Shown: positions 17,743-27,942 of the stretch, piece after piece | How the letters are laid out: every line of letters begins with the position of its first letter | Position numbering within the stretch: the stretch's first letter is position 1 | Source of the DNA: Methanomethylovorans sp041447285 | Lineage (GTDB): Archaea > Halobacteriota > Methanosarcinia > Methanosarcinales > Methanosarcinaceae | Length of the DNA stretch: 64,000 bases | Reading direction: 5' to 3' | Assembly (NCBI RefSeq): GCF_041447285.1 | Contig: NZ_JBGMEB010000016.1 | Coordinates: 48,733-112,732, forward strand | The notes under the pieces: model-generated | Database searches by the model: none | The model's input: only the letters and a program-made list of their open reading frames with translations | Told to the model about the DNA's origin: nothing | Translations under genes and position numbers: made by a program

Positions 17743-19767
17743 ATGACTGAAAAGATCAGAGTGGCGCTTATTGGTAATCCCAATGTGGGAAAGACTTCCG
17801 TGTTCAATGCCATCACGGGATTACGACAACATGTAGGCAATTGGCCTGGAGTCACTGTAGAAAAAAAGACTGGAAAAACAGTTCACAAAGAAACTGAACT
17901 GGAGATAATCGATCTGCCGGGTACGTACAGTCTGGCTGCTTTTTCAAAGGATGAAATTATTGCCAGGGATTATATCATTGATGAAAGTCCCGATGTTGTG
18001 GTACAGGTAGTGGATGCCACAAATCTGGAAAGAAATCTCTACCTGACCACTCAGCTGATGGAACTGGGACCAAAACTGGTGATTGCCCTTAACATGTCAG
18101 ATCTTGTACAGGCAAAAGGAGACAGGATCGAAGCAAATAAGTTGGAAGACTTGCTGGAGGTTCCTGTAATTCGGACTGTGGGAAGCCAGGGAGAAGGCAT
18201 AACAAATCTTCTTGAGGCCATCGTATTAGTGGCTAATAAATCTAAGAGTTATGATATTGAACTAACATATGGCAAAGAGATCGAAGATAAGATAGCAGAG
18301 CTGCAAAAGCAATTACAGCAAGACAAAGAGCTTGTTGCAAAATATCCTTCCCGGTGGTTCAGCATTAAGCTGTTGGAAGGCGATGACAATGCCCAGGAAA
18401 AACTTGCTGTGAGCAGTGTTGCTGATACTATCCGAAAAAAACTGGAAACAATGGATATTGAAAGACTGGAATCCCATATAGCAGATCACAGATATCGTAA
18501 TATCAGCACAGTTGTTTCTCAGGTCTGCAATTTCAGCAAGAGGAAAATGACTAGTTCCGAAATGATAGACCGAGTGGTCACGCACAAGGTACTGAGTATT
18601 CCTGTATTTCTAACCATGTTATGGGCAGCATTTGAAGTTACTTTCAGTTTTGCTACTCCTTTCATGAACATCATAGACCTGGGATTTGGCTGGCTGGCAG
18701 GTTATGTTGGCAGCATAATTACTATTCCATGGCTGAGTTCATTGATCGCTGACGGAGTGATTGCAGGTGTTGGCTCAGTGCTCATTTTTCTTCCAAATAT
18801 TATGTTACTTTTCTTCATGCTCGCATTGCTTGAAGACAGTGGTTACATGGCAAGAGCGGCCTTCATCATGGATAAACCAATGAGTAAGATCGGCCTTCAT
18901 GGAAAATCTTTCATCCCTATGCTTATGGGTTTTGGATGTAATGTCCCGGCAATAATGGCTACCAGGACCATTGAAGATAAACGTGACAGGCTGGTAACGA
19001 TTCTAATCACTCCCTTTTCCTCATGCGGAGCAAGATTGCCTGTTTACGTGTTGCTGGCAGGAGCTTTCTTTGGCAAAAGTGCAGGAAGCGTGATATTTGC
19101 TCTGTATGCTCTTGGAATAATCGTTGCCATCCTGAGTGCAAAACTTCTGCGAGGCACTGTTCTTAGGGGTGAAGCTTCTCCATTTATCATGGAACTCCCT
19201 CCTTATAGGCTTCCCACACTGAAAAATAGTTTCATGCAGATGTGTGAAAGAGGTGTTATCTACCTGCGTAAAGCAGGCGGTATAATTCTTGTGGGCGTTG
19301 TCAGTGTTTGGCTATTGGCAGCTATCCCTGCACCTGGGACAAATGGAGTCTTTGCTTCAGAGGATATCTACGGGACTACAGATTCCTTAATTGGTTATCT
19401 GGGAAAAATACTGGATCCTCTGGTTTCACCTCTTGGCTTTGATTGGAGGATAGCGGTAGCATTGATATTTGGATTTGTAGCTAAAGAGATAGTTGTTGGG
19501 TCCATGGGAACTCTTTATGGAGCAGGCGAGGATGAAGAAAGACTTTCGGAGATCCTCACAGCCGGTGCGATGAGTCCTCTTGCAGCCCTTGGACTTATGG
19601 TGTTCACTTTGCTGTATGTTCCGTGTATAGCATGCATAGGGGTAATAAAAAGAGAAACAGGCTCCTGGAAATGGACTGCTTTTCAGGCGGTTTATGGTAC
19701 GGGTATTGCATGGCTATTTGCCTTCATTATATACCAGGTAGGCAGTAGAATAGGATTCTTAACATAA
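17743..19767 (+). CDS. feoB: Ferrous iron transport protein B
   Basis: Membrane GTPase for Fe2+ import, about 674 residues. G1 GNPNVGKTS, G3 DLPGTYSL and G4 NMSD are seen in the N-terminal GTPase domain, then a helical GDI-like domain to about residue 275, then the gated membrane domain with GFGCNVPAIMATR and SSCGARLPVY, whose cysteines are conserved in FeoB. The ATG at 17743 is used because AAGGTGAT (17731-17738) is 4 bases upstream; the GTG at 17734 is inside that element. Firm call. Confidence 0.97.
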   Translation: MTEKIRVALIGNPNVGKTSVFNAITGLRQHVGNWPGVTVEKKTGKTVHKETELEIIDLPGTYSLAAFSKDEIIARDYIIDESPDVVVQVVDATNLERNLYLTTQLMELGPKLVIALNMSDLVQAKGDRIEANKLEDLLEVPVIRTVGSQGEGITNLLEAIVLVANKSKSYDIELTYGKEIEDKIAELQKQLQQDKELVAKYPSRWFSIKLLEGDDNAQEKLAVSSVADTIRKKLETMDIERLESHIADHRYRNISTVVSQVCNFSKRKMTSSEMIDRVVTHKVLSIPVFLTMLWAAFEVTFSFATPFMNIIDLGFGWLAGYVGSIITIPWLSSLIADGVIAGVGSVLIFLPNIMLLFFMLALLEDSGYMARAAFIMDKPMSKIGLHGKSFIPMLMGFGCNVPAIMATRTIEDKRDRLVTILITPFSSCGARLPVYVLLAGAFFGKSAGSVIFALYALGIIVAILSAKLLRGTVLRGEASPFIMELPPYRLPTLKNSFMQMCERGVIYLRKAGGIILVGVVSVWLLAAIPAPGTNGVFASEDIYGTTDSLIGYLGKILDPLVSPLGFDWRIAVALIFGFVAKEIVVGSMGTLYGAGEDEERLSEILTAGAMSPLAALGLMVFTLLYVPCIACIGVIKRETGSWKWTAFQAVYGTGIAWLFAFIIYQVGSRIGFLT

Positions 19768-19780
19768 GGAGGAGCTTAAA

Positions 19781-20227
19781 ATGAATTGTATTAAAAAACA
19801 AAACAGTGGCGTAAAGATATTCACCTTATCAGTGAGTTTATTGTACATCATCTTTGGTACAATACACATTGCTGAAGGCATCGGTATAGATACAGGGCTT
19901 GCTTCAGCTCTCTTTGTTCCTGCAGATGTTCTGGGAGGATTTAGTCTTCTTGTAATAGGGACTGTATTTTTCTACGGTTTCAAGGAGCTTAATGCGGGAA
20001 TGGATGAAGGGATGTCTTTTGTGTATGTTGGTATAATAATGTCCCTTGTTTTCATGGCGGTATATGCACTAGTGGGAGCTGGAACTCTATTGGATTCATT
20101 CCTGCTTCCGGAAGATTATGTTGACTGGTATATAGTTGATCAATTCAGGCCGGGAGTATATCTTGGCATACCTGTTCTTGCAGCATTTTTAGCTTGGAAG
20201 AACAGGTTCACAGCAATCAAACTGTAG
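19781..20227 (+). CDS. Small four-helix membrane protein in the feo operon, function unknown
   Basis: 148 residues with four predicted membrane helices and acidic loops. I do not recognise a family. It has an excellent ribosome binding site (AAGGAGGA, 6 bases before ATG) and sits 13 bases behind feoB, so it is cotranscribed with the iron transporter. A possible small accessory subunit of FeoB; this is inferred from position only. Confidence 0.8.
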   Translation: MNCIKKQNSGVKIFTLSVSLLYIIFGTIHIAEGIGIDTGLASALFVPADVLGGFSLLVIGTVFFYGFKELNAGMDEGMSFVYVGIIMSLVFMAVYALVGAGTLLDSFLLPEDYVDWYIVDQFRPGVYLGIPVLAAFLAWKNRFTAIKL

Positions 20228-20256
20228 AAATCAATAGAATCTAAAGAGGAATGAAT

Positions 20257-20601
20257 ATGGTAATTGGTTACAAGTACTTTTTGAGGAGGGTTGCCGGATT
20301 GTTGGAATCCGGTGATAACTTCACCGTAGGTGCAGCATCCAGGTCTCTCAATATGAAACCTGAAGAATTCAGGCAGTTGCTTTCATTGATGGAGAACAGT
20401 GGGGACATTGAGATACGGGAGGAAAACATAAACAATTGCAGCACCAGCTCTTCCTGTTATAAAGGATGTGGTGCATGTCATAAGAGCAAAAGTGTGATCT
20501 TAACGGGGGCTTCATATCGATTGACGGAGGGTGGGAAAAGAAAGTTAACACTTGTTGAGAAAGCATCTAATGTGCATAAAGTGGAAATTCTCGATTTGTA
20601 A
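20257..20601 (+). CDS. FeoC-like winged-helix protein with a Cys cluster
   Basis: About 114 residues: an N-terminal winged-helix segment (residues about 8-50) followed by four cysteines in a C-x5-C-x3-C-x2-C arrangement and a basic C-terminus with a LTEGGKRKL wing. This is the plan of FeoC, a small protein that binds an Fe-S cluster or iron and regulates FeoB or feo transcription. The ATG at 20257 is chosen since GAGGA lies 6 bases upstream; ATG 20251 is too close. The family match is by layout, so FeoC-like rather than feoC. Confidence 0.75.
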   Translation: MVIGYKYFLRRVAGLLESGDNFTVGAASRSLNMKPEEFRQLLSLMENSGDIEIREENINNCSTSSSCYKGCGACHKSKSVILTGASYRLTEGGKRKLTLVEKASNVHKVEILDL

Positions 20602-20731
20602 CTTCTTTTCATGCTTGTCTTTTACCCTTACCTGTGCGCCTATATTCGCTTTAAGTTCCAATTTTTTCAGACTGATACGGTATGCGTGAAGGTATTATTA
20701 GAGTAATATCCTTAGCAATCATACTCTGAAG

Positions 20732-20751
20732 ACTTCAAATCAATTTGAAGT
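20732..20751. promoter_or_regulatory. 20-base inverted repeat upstream of lipoprotein gene
   Basis: Nine-base arms ACTTCAAAT and ATTTGAAGT separated by CA, lying just upstream of a TATA-like GATAAATATC at about 20761-20770 that precedes the META-domain lipoprotein gene. The position suits a transcription-factor operator or activator site. Confidence 0.5.
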
Positions 20752-20814
20752 TTAAGCAACGGATAAATATCAAAATAACGTACATTTTTTGTTTACAGAA
20801 ATGAGGGTGAATAT

Positions 20815-21306
20815 ATGAAATCAATTTTAAAATCATCTTCTTTGGTTCTAGCTCTTGCTCTCATTGCTTCTGTAGCAATGATACTTGGATGTGTAGACCA
20901 GGGAAACGAATCTTCTAATACTAGCGCACAAAATGGTGTAGAATCTGTTGATCATGCAAATATCACCAATATCAAGTGGCAGTGGGCCGGAACAATAGAC
21001 ACTTCTTCTAATCAGTCCGTTGTTCCAAATAAGGAGCAATATACATTGGAATTCCTGCCGGATAGTACATATTCAATAACAACCGACTGTAACAGTGGAA
21101 GCGGGAATTATACTCTGGATGGGAAAAGTTTGACCTTAGGACCAGGAATGATCACTCTTGTATACTGTGGTGAACAATCATTGGAGCCTCAATACCTGTC
21201 ACTTCTGGGCAGTGTGACATCAATGACATTGGAAGATGGTCAGCTTTTGTTGTCTGTAGGTAACAATAGCGAAAAAATGGTATTCATCAATCCCAGCAGT
21301 GTTTAA
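20815..21306 (+). CDS. META/HslJ-domain lipoprotein
   Basis: A 163-residue exported lipoprotein: signal peptide with lipobox ILGC at residues about 23-26, a short polar linker, then a META-domain (HslJ-like) beta fold recognised from IKWQWAGTI, YTLEFLPDSTYSITTDCN, GNYTLDGKSLTLGP and YLSLLGSVTSM. META-domain proteins are linked to stress or heat-shock surface functions but have no known enzymatic activity. ATG with GAGGGTGA upstream. A 20-base palindrome precedes its promoter. Stands alone. Confidence 0.88.
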   Translation: MKSILKSSSLVLALALIASVAMILGCVDQGNESSNTSAQNGVESVDHANITNIKWQWAGTIDTSSNQSVVPNKEQYTLEFLPDSTYSITTDCNSGSGNYTLDGKSLTLGPGMITLVYCGEQSLEPQYLSLLGSVTSMTLEDGQLLLSVGNNSEKMVFINPSSV

Positions 21307-21521
21307 TGCTGCTGGATCTAGGCTTTCGGATTAAATATAATGTGTTAAGCTCAGTTCAAAGTGTATAGTCCAAAGATGGAATTATGTATTACTAAGGTGC
21401 TACAAACAGTTGTACCCAAGTATAACCAGTTTCTATCATCTTCTTATATTTTTTAACCGTCCATTCCACTCATCGCTTGAACTTCGACGTTTTCTATAAT
21501 AATAAACTCAAAAATATCAAA

Positions 21522-24500
21522 TTATACTTCTTTAAGTTGCTCGATCAGTAATTCATACTGTTTTTCCACTTCTGGCATCAGAGCAGTTATTTTTTCAATT
21601 TTACCTTCATTTCCAGCTATCTCCATCTCAGCAGCTACGCTGCTTAGGGCTATACCTCCCATGTTGGATGATGAGCCCTTTATCTTGTGTGCATACCAAC
21701 TTACCTTGTCTACTTCTCCTCTTTCTATGCTTTCTCTGAGAGCATTGATCTGTTTTGGAGTATCCTCAAGGAAGATTCGTATTATCTTGCTTCCAATTTT
21801 CTCATCATTCATTACTCTTTCTAGAAATTCCTCTTTATCAAATATTGGAAAGTTTACTGAGGGCTTTTTCTCTTCTGGTATCATATCATCCAAATAGCCT
21901 TCTTTTTGCGGTAGATTCTGCCATTTCTCAAGTAATCTTCTAAGTGATTGCAATGAAACTGGTTTTGGTACGTAGTCATCCATGCCTGCCTCCAGACAAC
22001 TTTCTTTATATCCTTTCATTGCATGTGCTGTCATCGCAATGATGGGAACATGATGGTCAAGGACTGATGACTGTTGGTCACGGATGTACCGTGTAGCTTC
22101 GAATCCGTCCATTTCAGGCATTTGTACGTCCATCAAAACAAGGTCATATTCTATCTTCTCAAGGGCTTCTATTGCTTCAAGTCCATTGTTGGCAATGTCT
22201 GCAGTAATACCTAATTTTTGCAACATGCTCTGTGCAACCTGCTGATTCACATAATTGTCCTCAACAAGTAGGATTCTTGCCTTGTTGGTCGGAATAATAT
22301 GAATCTCGGATCCTTCTGCACTGATCTCAGGCTCATATGCTTGTTTATCAGTGGCAGACATGTCAGATAATTTGTTGAAGAGTTCAGATACCTTTACTGG
22401 CTTTGTGATGCATGCTTTAAAGTTGGCCTCGTTCTGCTTCCAGATATCAGACTGTTGTCCTGCAGAACTTAGCAATATCAACGAAACATTATCGAGGTCT
22501 TTGTTCGAGCTGATTATACGCCCCAACAACATTCCATCCATACCCGGCATCTGCATGTCAAGCAGAGCTATCTGGAAAGGTTTCCCAGATTCATATGCCT
22601 TGAAAAGAGCATTAAGCGCCGAAGGTCCATCTGCAGCTTCCTCTGCATCCATATTCCATGAGCTTAATAGTTTGACAAGAATCTCACGGTTTGTTTTATT
22701 GTCATCTACCACAAGTACGTGCACACCATCCAGTTTGGTGCTATACTTTGCCTTTGTATCTTTACCAGATTGTTTCTCAAAAGTAGCTATGAACCAGAAC
22801 TCAGAGCCTTTTCCTTCTTCACTTTCAAACCCTATTTCCCCATTCATCAGTTCCACAAGTTGTTTTGAAAGGGCAAGTCCAAGTCCCGTACCTCCATAGT
22901 TTCGTGTTGTAGAGGCATCAACCTGACTGAACTTCTTAAAAAGCAGGTCCTTTTTGTTCTCTGGAATTCCTATTCCTGTATCTTTTACAGAAAATAGCAA
23001 TGTAGCCTGTGAGTCTGTTTCTGACTTACGGGTCACGCGGATGACAACTTCGCCTTTATGGCTGAACTTAATAGCATTGGAACCCAGATTGATTAGTATT
23101 TGCTTTAGTCTTGTGGGGTCAGCCTTGATATTCGCGGGAACATCAGGTTCCATTGTACAGATAAGTTCCAAGTCTTTATCATTGATCCTTGAAGCCAGCA
23201 ATGACGCTATTTCTTCCATTATATTGTTAAGGTCAGTGTCAATTTCCTCAAGTTCCAGCTTACCAGCTTCTATTTTGGATATGTCAAGTATATCATTGAT
23301 GAGTTCAAGCAAAACTTCTCCACTCATTTTAACTGTATCTACATAGTGCCGTTGCTCCTCATTAAGGTCTGTATCCAGTAGCAAGCTTGTCATTCCGATC
23401 ACACCGTTCATTGGTGTGCGTATCTCATGGGACATATTGGCTAAGAATTCACTTTTTGCTTTGGTGGCTTCCTCTGCTCTTATCAGGGCTTTGTCAAGCT
23501 CTAGGTTCTTTACCTTCAGCTCATCAGCATATTCCTGCAGTTTTTTCTCTGCATTCCAATTAGCAGTAATGTCACGACCAATACCCACCAATCCGATTAT
23601 CTGTCCTGTATAATTGCGCAGCGGTGCTCTGATAAAATAGAGCAGACGCCTTGAACCATCCGGGTAGTCCAGCCACGTTTCATCGTGTCTGATAATACCT
23701 TTTTTCATGACCTCCTGGGTAATGTTCATGAATACGTCAGCATGTTCCTTTGTGAAATAATCATAGGCTGTAGTTCCACTTATCTCTTCAACATCCTTCC
23801 CCAAAAAGTTTCCAAACTCTGTATTGCCTCCTATGTATGCTCCATTGAGATCTTTGAAAAATATCATATCTGGTATGGAGTCAAAGATACCTTTTAGCAG
23901 GGACCGTTCCTTTTCAAGTTTCTCCTCTGTTAACTTTCGTTCTGTGATATCCCTGGCTGCGGCAAAGATGAGTTCTCCTCTTGGCACGGAACGCCATTCT
24001 ATCCAATGATACGAACCATCCTTTGCACGGTAGCGGTTTACAAAGTTAAATATACATTCTTGTTTATCCAGCTTAGAAACCGTCTCAATAGTAGATTCCA
24101 GGTCTTCAGGATGCACTAAATCAAGGAAGGCACGTCCTTCAAGCTCGTCTATAGAATATCCAAGTACCCTTTCCCACTCAGGATTGAGGCGGATGAACTC
24201 TCCTTTGGTGTTGGCAATGCATAGAAGGTCCAGGCTGGATGTAAAATAAGCCTCAAGTTCTTCGGTCTTTTCAAGCAAAGCCTCTTCTGTTCTTTTCTGC
24301 TCGGTTATGTCCCTGAACTCAGTAACCCTAATCTGTTTTCCTTTATATGGTATATTCCTTGCTTCCAGCCTGATTGGATATTCTGTTCCATCTTTACGGC
24401 GTCCCATAGCTTCATATGATTCCTTGTAACCTACAAGGATATTTGCCATCACTTTGTCCCGACAGCTCTCGGCTATCAGTAACAGCCCATCCATTCCTAT

Positions 24501-27500
24501 CAGTTCTTCATGTGAGTAACCAGTCATTTCGGAGAGACCTAAGTTGCAATCAAGGATTATGCCCTTATCATGAAGGCCTATACCACCGAAGGATGCGTTA
24601 TGCAGTGCTTTGAATCGTTCTTCACTTTCCCTGAGTGCAATTTCAGCTTCTTTACGTTCCGTGACATGTTCAACGAAAATTATAATACCGCCGATAGTAC
24701 CATCAGCTGCTTCCCATGGTCTGACTTCCCCGCATACCCAATGTACTCTGCTATCTTCTCCCTCAAAAAAGTTTTCTTCTATGGGGACAACTTCTCCTTT
24801 CAGAGCTCTTTGATGCATTTCTTTATATTTGGAACCAAGCGGGATAACATCGTAATGATTCAGTCCTATTATATCCTGGTCACCAAGGGAAAAGTCATCG
24901 AGGAATTGGCGACTGGCAGCTATATGCCTCATATTGCGATCCAACATAACTAACGATACCGGTGCATGCTCTATGAAAAGTCTTAATTTTTCTTCACTCT
25001 CGTGCAGCTTTTCCTCAGCTATTTTGCGTGCAGTGATATCTTCTATGAAAATAACAATGCCGCCAATGGTGCCATCAGCCGCTTTCCAGGGCCTTGATTC
25101 CCAGCGTAACCACTGTATAGTTCCGTCGGCCCGCTCGAAACGATCTTCATCGTTGCGAATAACCTCTCCTTCCATACACCGTTTGTGTACTGCCTTCAAT
25201 TCGTCACTGAGCTCCGGGAATATGTCGTAATGAGATTTTCCAATAATATCCTGGTCATAAAGGGAATAGTCGTTTATCCAACGACTGCTAACGGCTATAT
25301 ATCGCATATCCCGATCGAACATAGCTAAGGAAGCAGGTGCATGCTCTATGAACAATCTGAGCTTTTCTTCACTCTCATGCAGCGAGGTAAGCAGTTCATC
25401 CCGTTCTTTCAGTGTCCTTGCAAGTCTGATATTGCTATAGCTCAGTGAGGAGATGAAGGACGTTAATTGAGTATAGAAATTCATTACGGCATTGACTTTT
25501 TCTCTACTCCAGCGTGGCACCTTCTCGAGTGCTTCCATATATTCCTTTTCATCAAACCCATATTTTTTAGCCTGAAGCCTGAATGTATCGTGGGGAATAT
25601 CTTCATCATCAAAGAAGAATTGTCCCAGAAACAGGTTACCTAAATGTTTTCCCGATGCCATTAAGGGTGTTGCGATATCCCACATGTTATTCTTGCACTT
25701 GTAGATCTTGAATGTTCCCTTAGCTATATCTTTGGAAAACTGTGAATCACTCTCAACGCAATGCTTACATGTTTCAGGGTGTACTCGATGGAAATTCTTG
25801 CAGATGTCTTGCCATCCGGTAGAAACCAGGGTCTTGCCTTTGTTATCAATAATGGCACCACCTATATGGGTCAATCGGTAAAAGTCATCCATAAGAGATT
25901 GCAGAGTTTGGCTGTCAATAATATCTGCAAGTTCCAGTTCTCCTATATCCCCCTCTGGCTCCATAATGGCATTTAGCTTCCGCTTTACATGGCTCTCACT
26001 TTCCCGCAGCTTTTCTTCAGCCAGTTTGCGTTTAGTGATGTCACGGAATGACCATACACGGCCAACACTCTCTTCACCTATTTTCTGAGGCTGTGAGTAT
26101 CGCTCAAAAATACGCCCATCCATAAAATCAATGCTATCAAAACTGGATTCATCCGGCTGTGCGTATATGTCTTTTACTTTGGATAAAAATAGATTCGGAT
26201 CAGAAAGCTGCGATAGAATGCTATTCACTACAGTAGCATCATCCCGAGTGGAAAGTATTTCTTCAGGAATATTCCACATCTCGGCAAATTTTCGATTCCA
26301 CTGGGTTATCTTCCCATATCTATCCACAATAAGTATCCCGTCAGCGGTCGAATCTAAAGATGCATTAAGCAATGATACTGAATATTTCAGATTATCTTCT
26401 GCGTGTTTGCGCTCTGTGATATCTAATGAAAAGAGTGTAAGACCTATAATATTTCCTTCGGAATCCTTAAGTGGACTGTACAAATTCTCATTATATTGCC
26501 TGTGATGCAAAGAATCTTCATATTCTTCAAAATGAGTAAATGCTTCACCTGTGAGTGCCCTGTCAAAGTTAACTTTTGCCACTCTTCTCTCAGCAGGGTA
26601 TTTGATATAACTGAGTATACTAACCCCAACCTCGATCTTGGCATCAAATGTAAGCTCCATTCTTAACAGATGATTTTTATTGAAGGCAATGTATCTGTAA
26701 GCTCTGTCAATGGCAAATATGGTAACATCTTTAGGGCTTTCAAAGACTCCCTGCAGGAGACTATATGCCTGGATGTACTCTTCGGTCTGTTTCAGCACTT
26801 CTTCAGTTTTTCTCTGTTCAACAACATTCCATACAGAATCCATAAGCAGAGTAAGCTGAAACATATCGTTTTCATTATAATCCGATTCTTTGTTGGCTAC
26901 TCCGACAACAGCAACTATCTCTCCATTTTTTAACACCGGTATTGTCATGTACTTGTAAAGTTCAACATATCCTTGAGGATACCCCTTTTTCAAAGGATTA
27001 GTGGCCTGGAAGTCATTTACTATTATTGGTTTACGCTGTCGGACTGCTTCTCCCCAGATGCCTGTTTTCTCGAGTTTATATATTGTCTGAGGATTAGAAA
27101 CGGTGCACTCTTTCATCACATCCTTTGACCATGTGTTGAGAGTGAACTCCTTTCGTTGTTCATTATAATGGTATATGTAGCCGATCTTGCTCTGAGTAAG
27201 TTGAATCACTTTATTTAGTGCATGGTCAAGGAAACCTTGAACTGAATCCGTTCTATATTGGAGAATTGAAATAAGACTTTTTAATCGCTCTTCTCTAAGG
27301 CGGAGTTCTTCTTCAGCCTTTTTGTGTTGGCTAATATCTATTATAACTCCTTCTACACACAAAGGAATATTATCTTCATCGTAAGTTACCTCGGAGCTAT
27401 CCCTGACACAACAAATGCTTCCATCGCTCCTTAAAATACGATATTCTACAGAAACCTCTCCAATTAGCTCTAGTTGTTTTGCCGCAGTTTCTATAATGTG

Positions 27501-27716
27501 CATGTCATCAGGATGTACATGTTTATACCAGAGCTTGCTTTTGTTAATAAGCTCCTGCGGGTTCAACATAAATATTTCTTCAGCTGAAGGGCTGATGTAA
27601 AGGAGTTTAAGCTCAGGATATGTTGCAGACCAGAATACAATATCCAGGGACTTTTGGAGAATACTTAAGTACTTCTCACTGTGGGCTTTCCTTTCTTGAA
27701 TACTGTTTTCGAACAC
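21522..27716 (-). CDS. Giant soluble hybrid histidine kinase (PAS/GAF/PocR, two REC, HPt)
   Basis: 2064 residues and no clear membrane helix, so cytoplasmic. Approximate order: PAS (18-135), GAF (150-305), PAS (320-437), PAS (440-570), PocR-type sensory domain with a CKHC motif (590-765), two very similar PAS repeats (780-900, 905-1025), three more PAS (1030-1145, 1150-1265, 1275-1400), HisKA with phospho-His 1430 in SHEIRTP, HATPase (1530-1645) with GTGLGL, receiver 1 (Asp 1720), receiver 2 (Asp 1863), HPt (His 2010). A complete internal phosphorelay, but no separate response regulator or output domain is nearby. GTG start with GAGGCGAT upstream. Ligands unknown. Confidence 0.95.
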   Translation of the reverse strand: MFENSIQERKAHSEKYLSILQKSLDIVFWSATYPELKLLYISPSAEEIFMLNPQELINKSKLWYKHVHPDDMHIIETAAKQLELIGEVSVEYRILRSDGSICCVRDSSEVTYDEDNIPLCVEGVIIDISQHKKAEEELRLREERLKSLISILQYRTDSVQGFLDHALNKVIQLTQSKIGYIYHYNEQRKEFTLNTWSKDVMKECTVSNPQTIYKLEKTGIWGEAVRQRKPIIVNDFQATNPLKKGYPQGYVELYKYMTIPVLKNGEIVAVVGVANKESDYNENDMFQLTLLMDSVWNVVEQRKTEEVLKQTEEYIQAYSLLQGVFESPKDVTIFAIDRAYRYIAFNKNHLLRMELTFDAKIEVGVSILSYIKYPAERRVAKVNFDRALTGEAFTHFEEYEDSLHHRQYNENLYSPLKDSEGNIIGLTLFSLDITERKHAEDNLKYSVSLLNASLDSTADGILIVDRYGKITQWNRKFAEMWNIPEEILSTRDDATVVNSILSQLSDPNLFLSKVKDIYAQPDESSFDSIDFMDGRIFERYSQPQKIGEESVGRVWSFRDITKRKLAEEKLRESESHVKRKLNAIMEPEGDIGELELADIIDSQTLQSLMDDFYRLTHIGGAIIDNKGKTLVSTGWQDICKNFHRVHPETCKHCVESDSQFSKDIAKGTFKIYKCKNNMWDIATPLMASGKHLGNLFLGQFFFDDEDIPHDTFRLQAKKYGFDEKEYMEALEKVPRWSREKVNAVMNFYTQLTSFISSLSYSNIRLARTLKERDELLTSLHESEEKLRLFIEHAPASLAMFDRDMRYIAVSSRWINDYSLYDQDIIGKSHYDIFPELSDELKAVHKRCMEGEVIRNDEDRFERADGTIQWLRWESRPWKAADGTIGGIVIFIEDITARKIAEEKLHESEEKLRLFIEHAPVSLVMLDRNMRHIAASRQFLDDFSLGDQDIIGLNHYDVIPLGSKYKEMHQRALKGEVVPIEENFFEGEDSRVHWVCGEVRPWEAADGTIGGIIIFVEHVTERKEAEIALRESEERFKALHNASFGGIGLHDKGIILDCNLGLSEMTGYSHEELIGMDGLLLIAESCRDKVMANILVGYKESYEAMGRRKDGTEYPIRLEARNIPYKGKQIRVTEFRDITEQKRTEEALLEKTEELEAYFTSSLDLLCIANTKGEFIRLNPEWERVLGYSIDELEGRAFLDLVHPEDLESTIETVSKLDKQECIFNFVNRYRAKDGSYHWIEWRSVPRGELIFAAARDITERKLTEEKLEKERSLLKGIFDSIPDMIFFKDLNGAYIGGNTEFGNFLGKDVEEISGTTAYDYFTKEHADVFMNITQEVMKKGIIRHDETWLDYPDGSRRLLYFIRAPLRNYTGQIIGLVGIGRDITANWNAEKKLQEYADELKVKNLELDKALIRAEEATKAKSEFLANMSHEIRTPMNGVIGMTSLLLDTDLNEEQRHYVDTVKMSGEVLLELINDILDISKIEAGKLELEEIDTDLNNIMEEIASLLASRINDKDLELICTMEPDVPANIKADPTRLKQILINLGSNAIKFSHKGEVVIRVTRKSETDSQATLLFSVKDTGIGIPENKKDLLFKKFSQVDASTTRNYGGTGLGLALSKQLVELMNGEIGFESEEGKGSEFWFIATFEKQSGKDTKAKYSTKLDGVHVLVVDDNKTNREILVKLLSSWNMDAEEAADGPSALNALFKAYESGKPFQIALLDMQMPGMDGMLLGRIISSNKDLDNVSLILLSSAGQQSDIWKQNEANFKACITKPVKVSELFNKLSDMSATDKQAYEPEISAEGSEIHIIPTNKARILLVEDNYVNQQVAQSMLQKLGITADIANNGLEAIEALEKIEYDLVLMDVQMPEMDGFEATRYIRDQQSSVLDHHVPIIAMTAHAMKGYKESCLEAGMDDYVPKPVSLQSLRRLLEKWQNLPQKEGYLDDMIPEEKKPSVNFPIFDKEEFLERVMNDEKIGSKIIRIFLEDTPKQINALRESIERGEVDKVSWYAHKIKGSSSNMGGIALSSVAAEMEIAGNEGKIEKITALMPEVEKQYELLIEQLKEV

Positions 27717-27942
27717 ATCATCGCCTCATAGCTTAATTACAGGCTAACTTCTTTTGGAGAGTCAATGCATTGGCTAAGTTAGGTTATGAAATGTATAATC
27801 GACGATTTTGCCTATTCATGGTATCTTGCAACAATTACAAAAATTTTTTATTAGGTGTGAATAGCATAATACAACGAATGTAGATTACATCTTAAACAAA
27901 TAATTATCCATGTGTAGTATCTTTTCTTTCTATTTTATTATA

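Noticed and set aside
22351..22899. 182-codon plus-strand ORF opposite the hybrid kinase
   Set aside because: Ser-rich antisense translation of the REC/HATPase region; no ribosome binding site or family; a shadow of the real gene.
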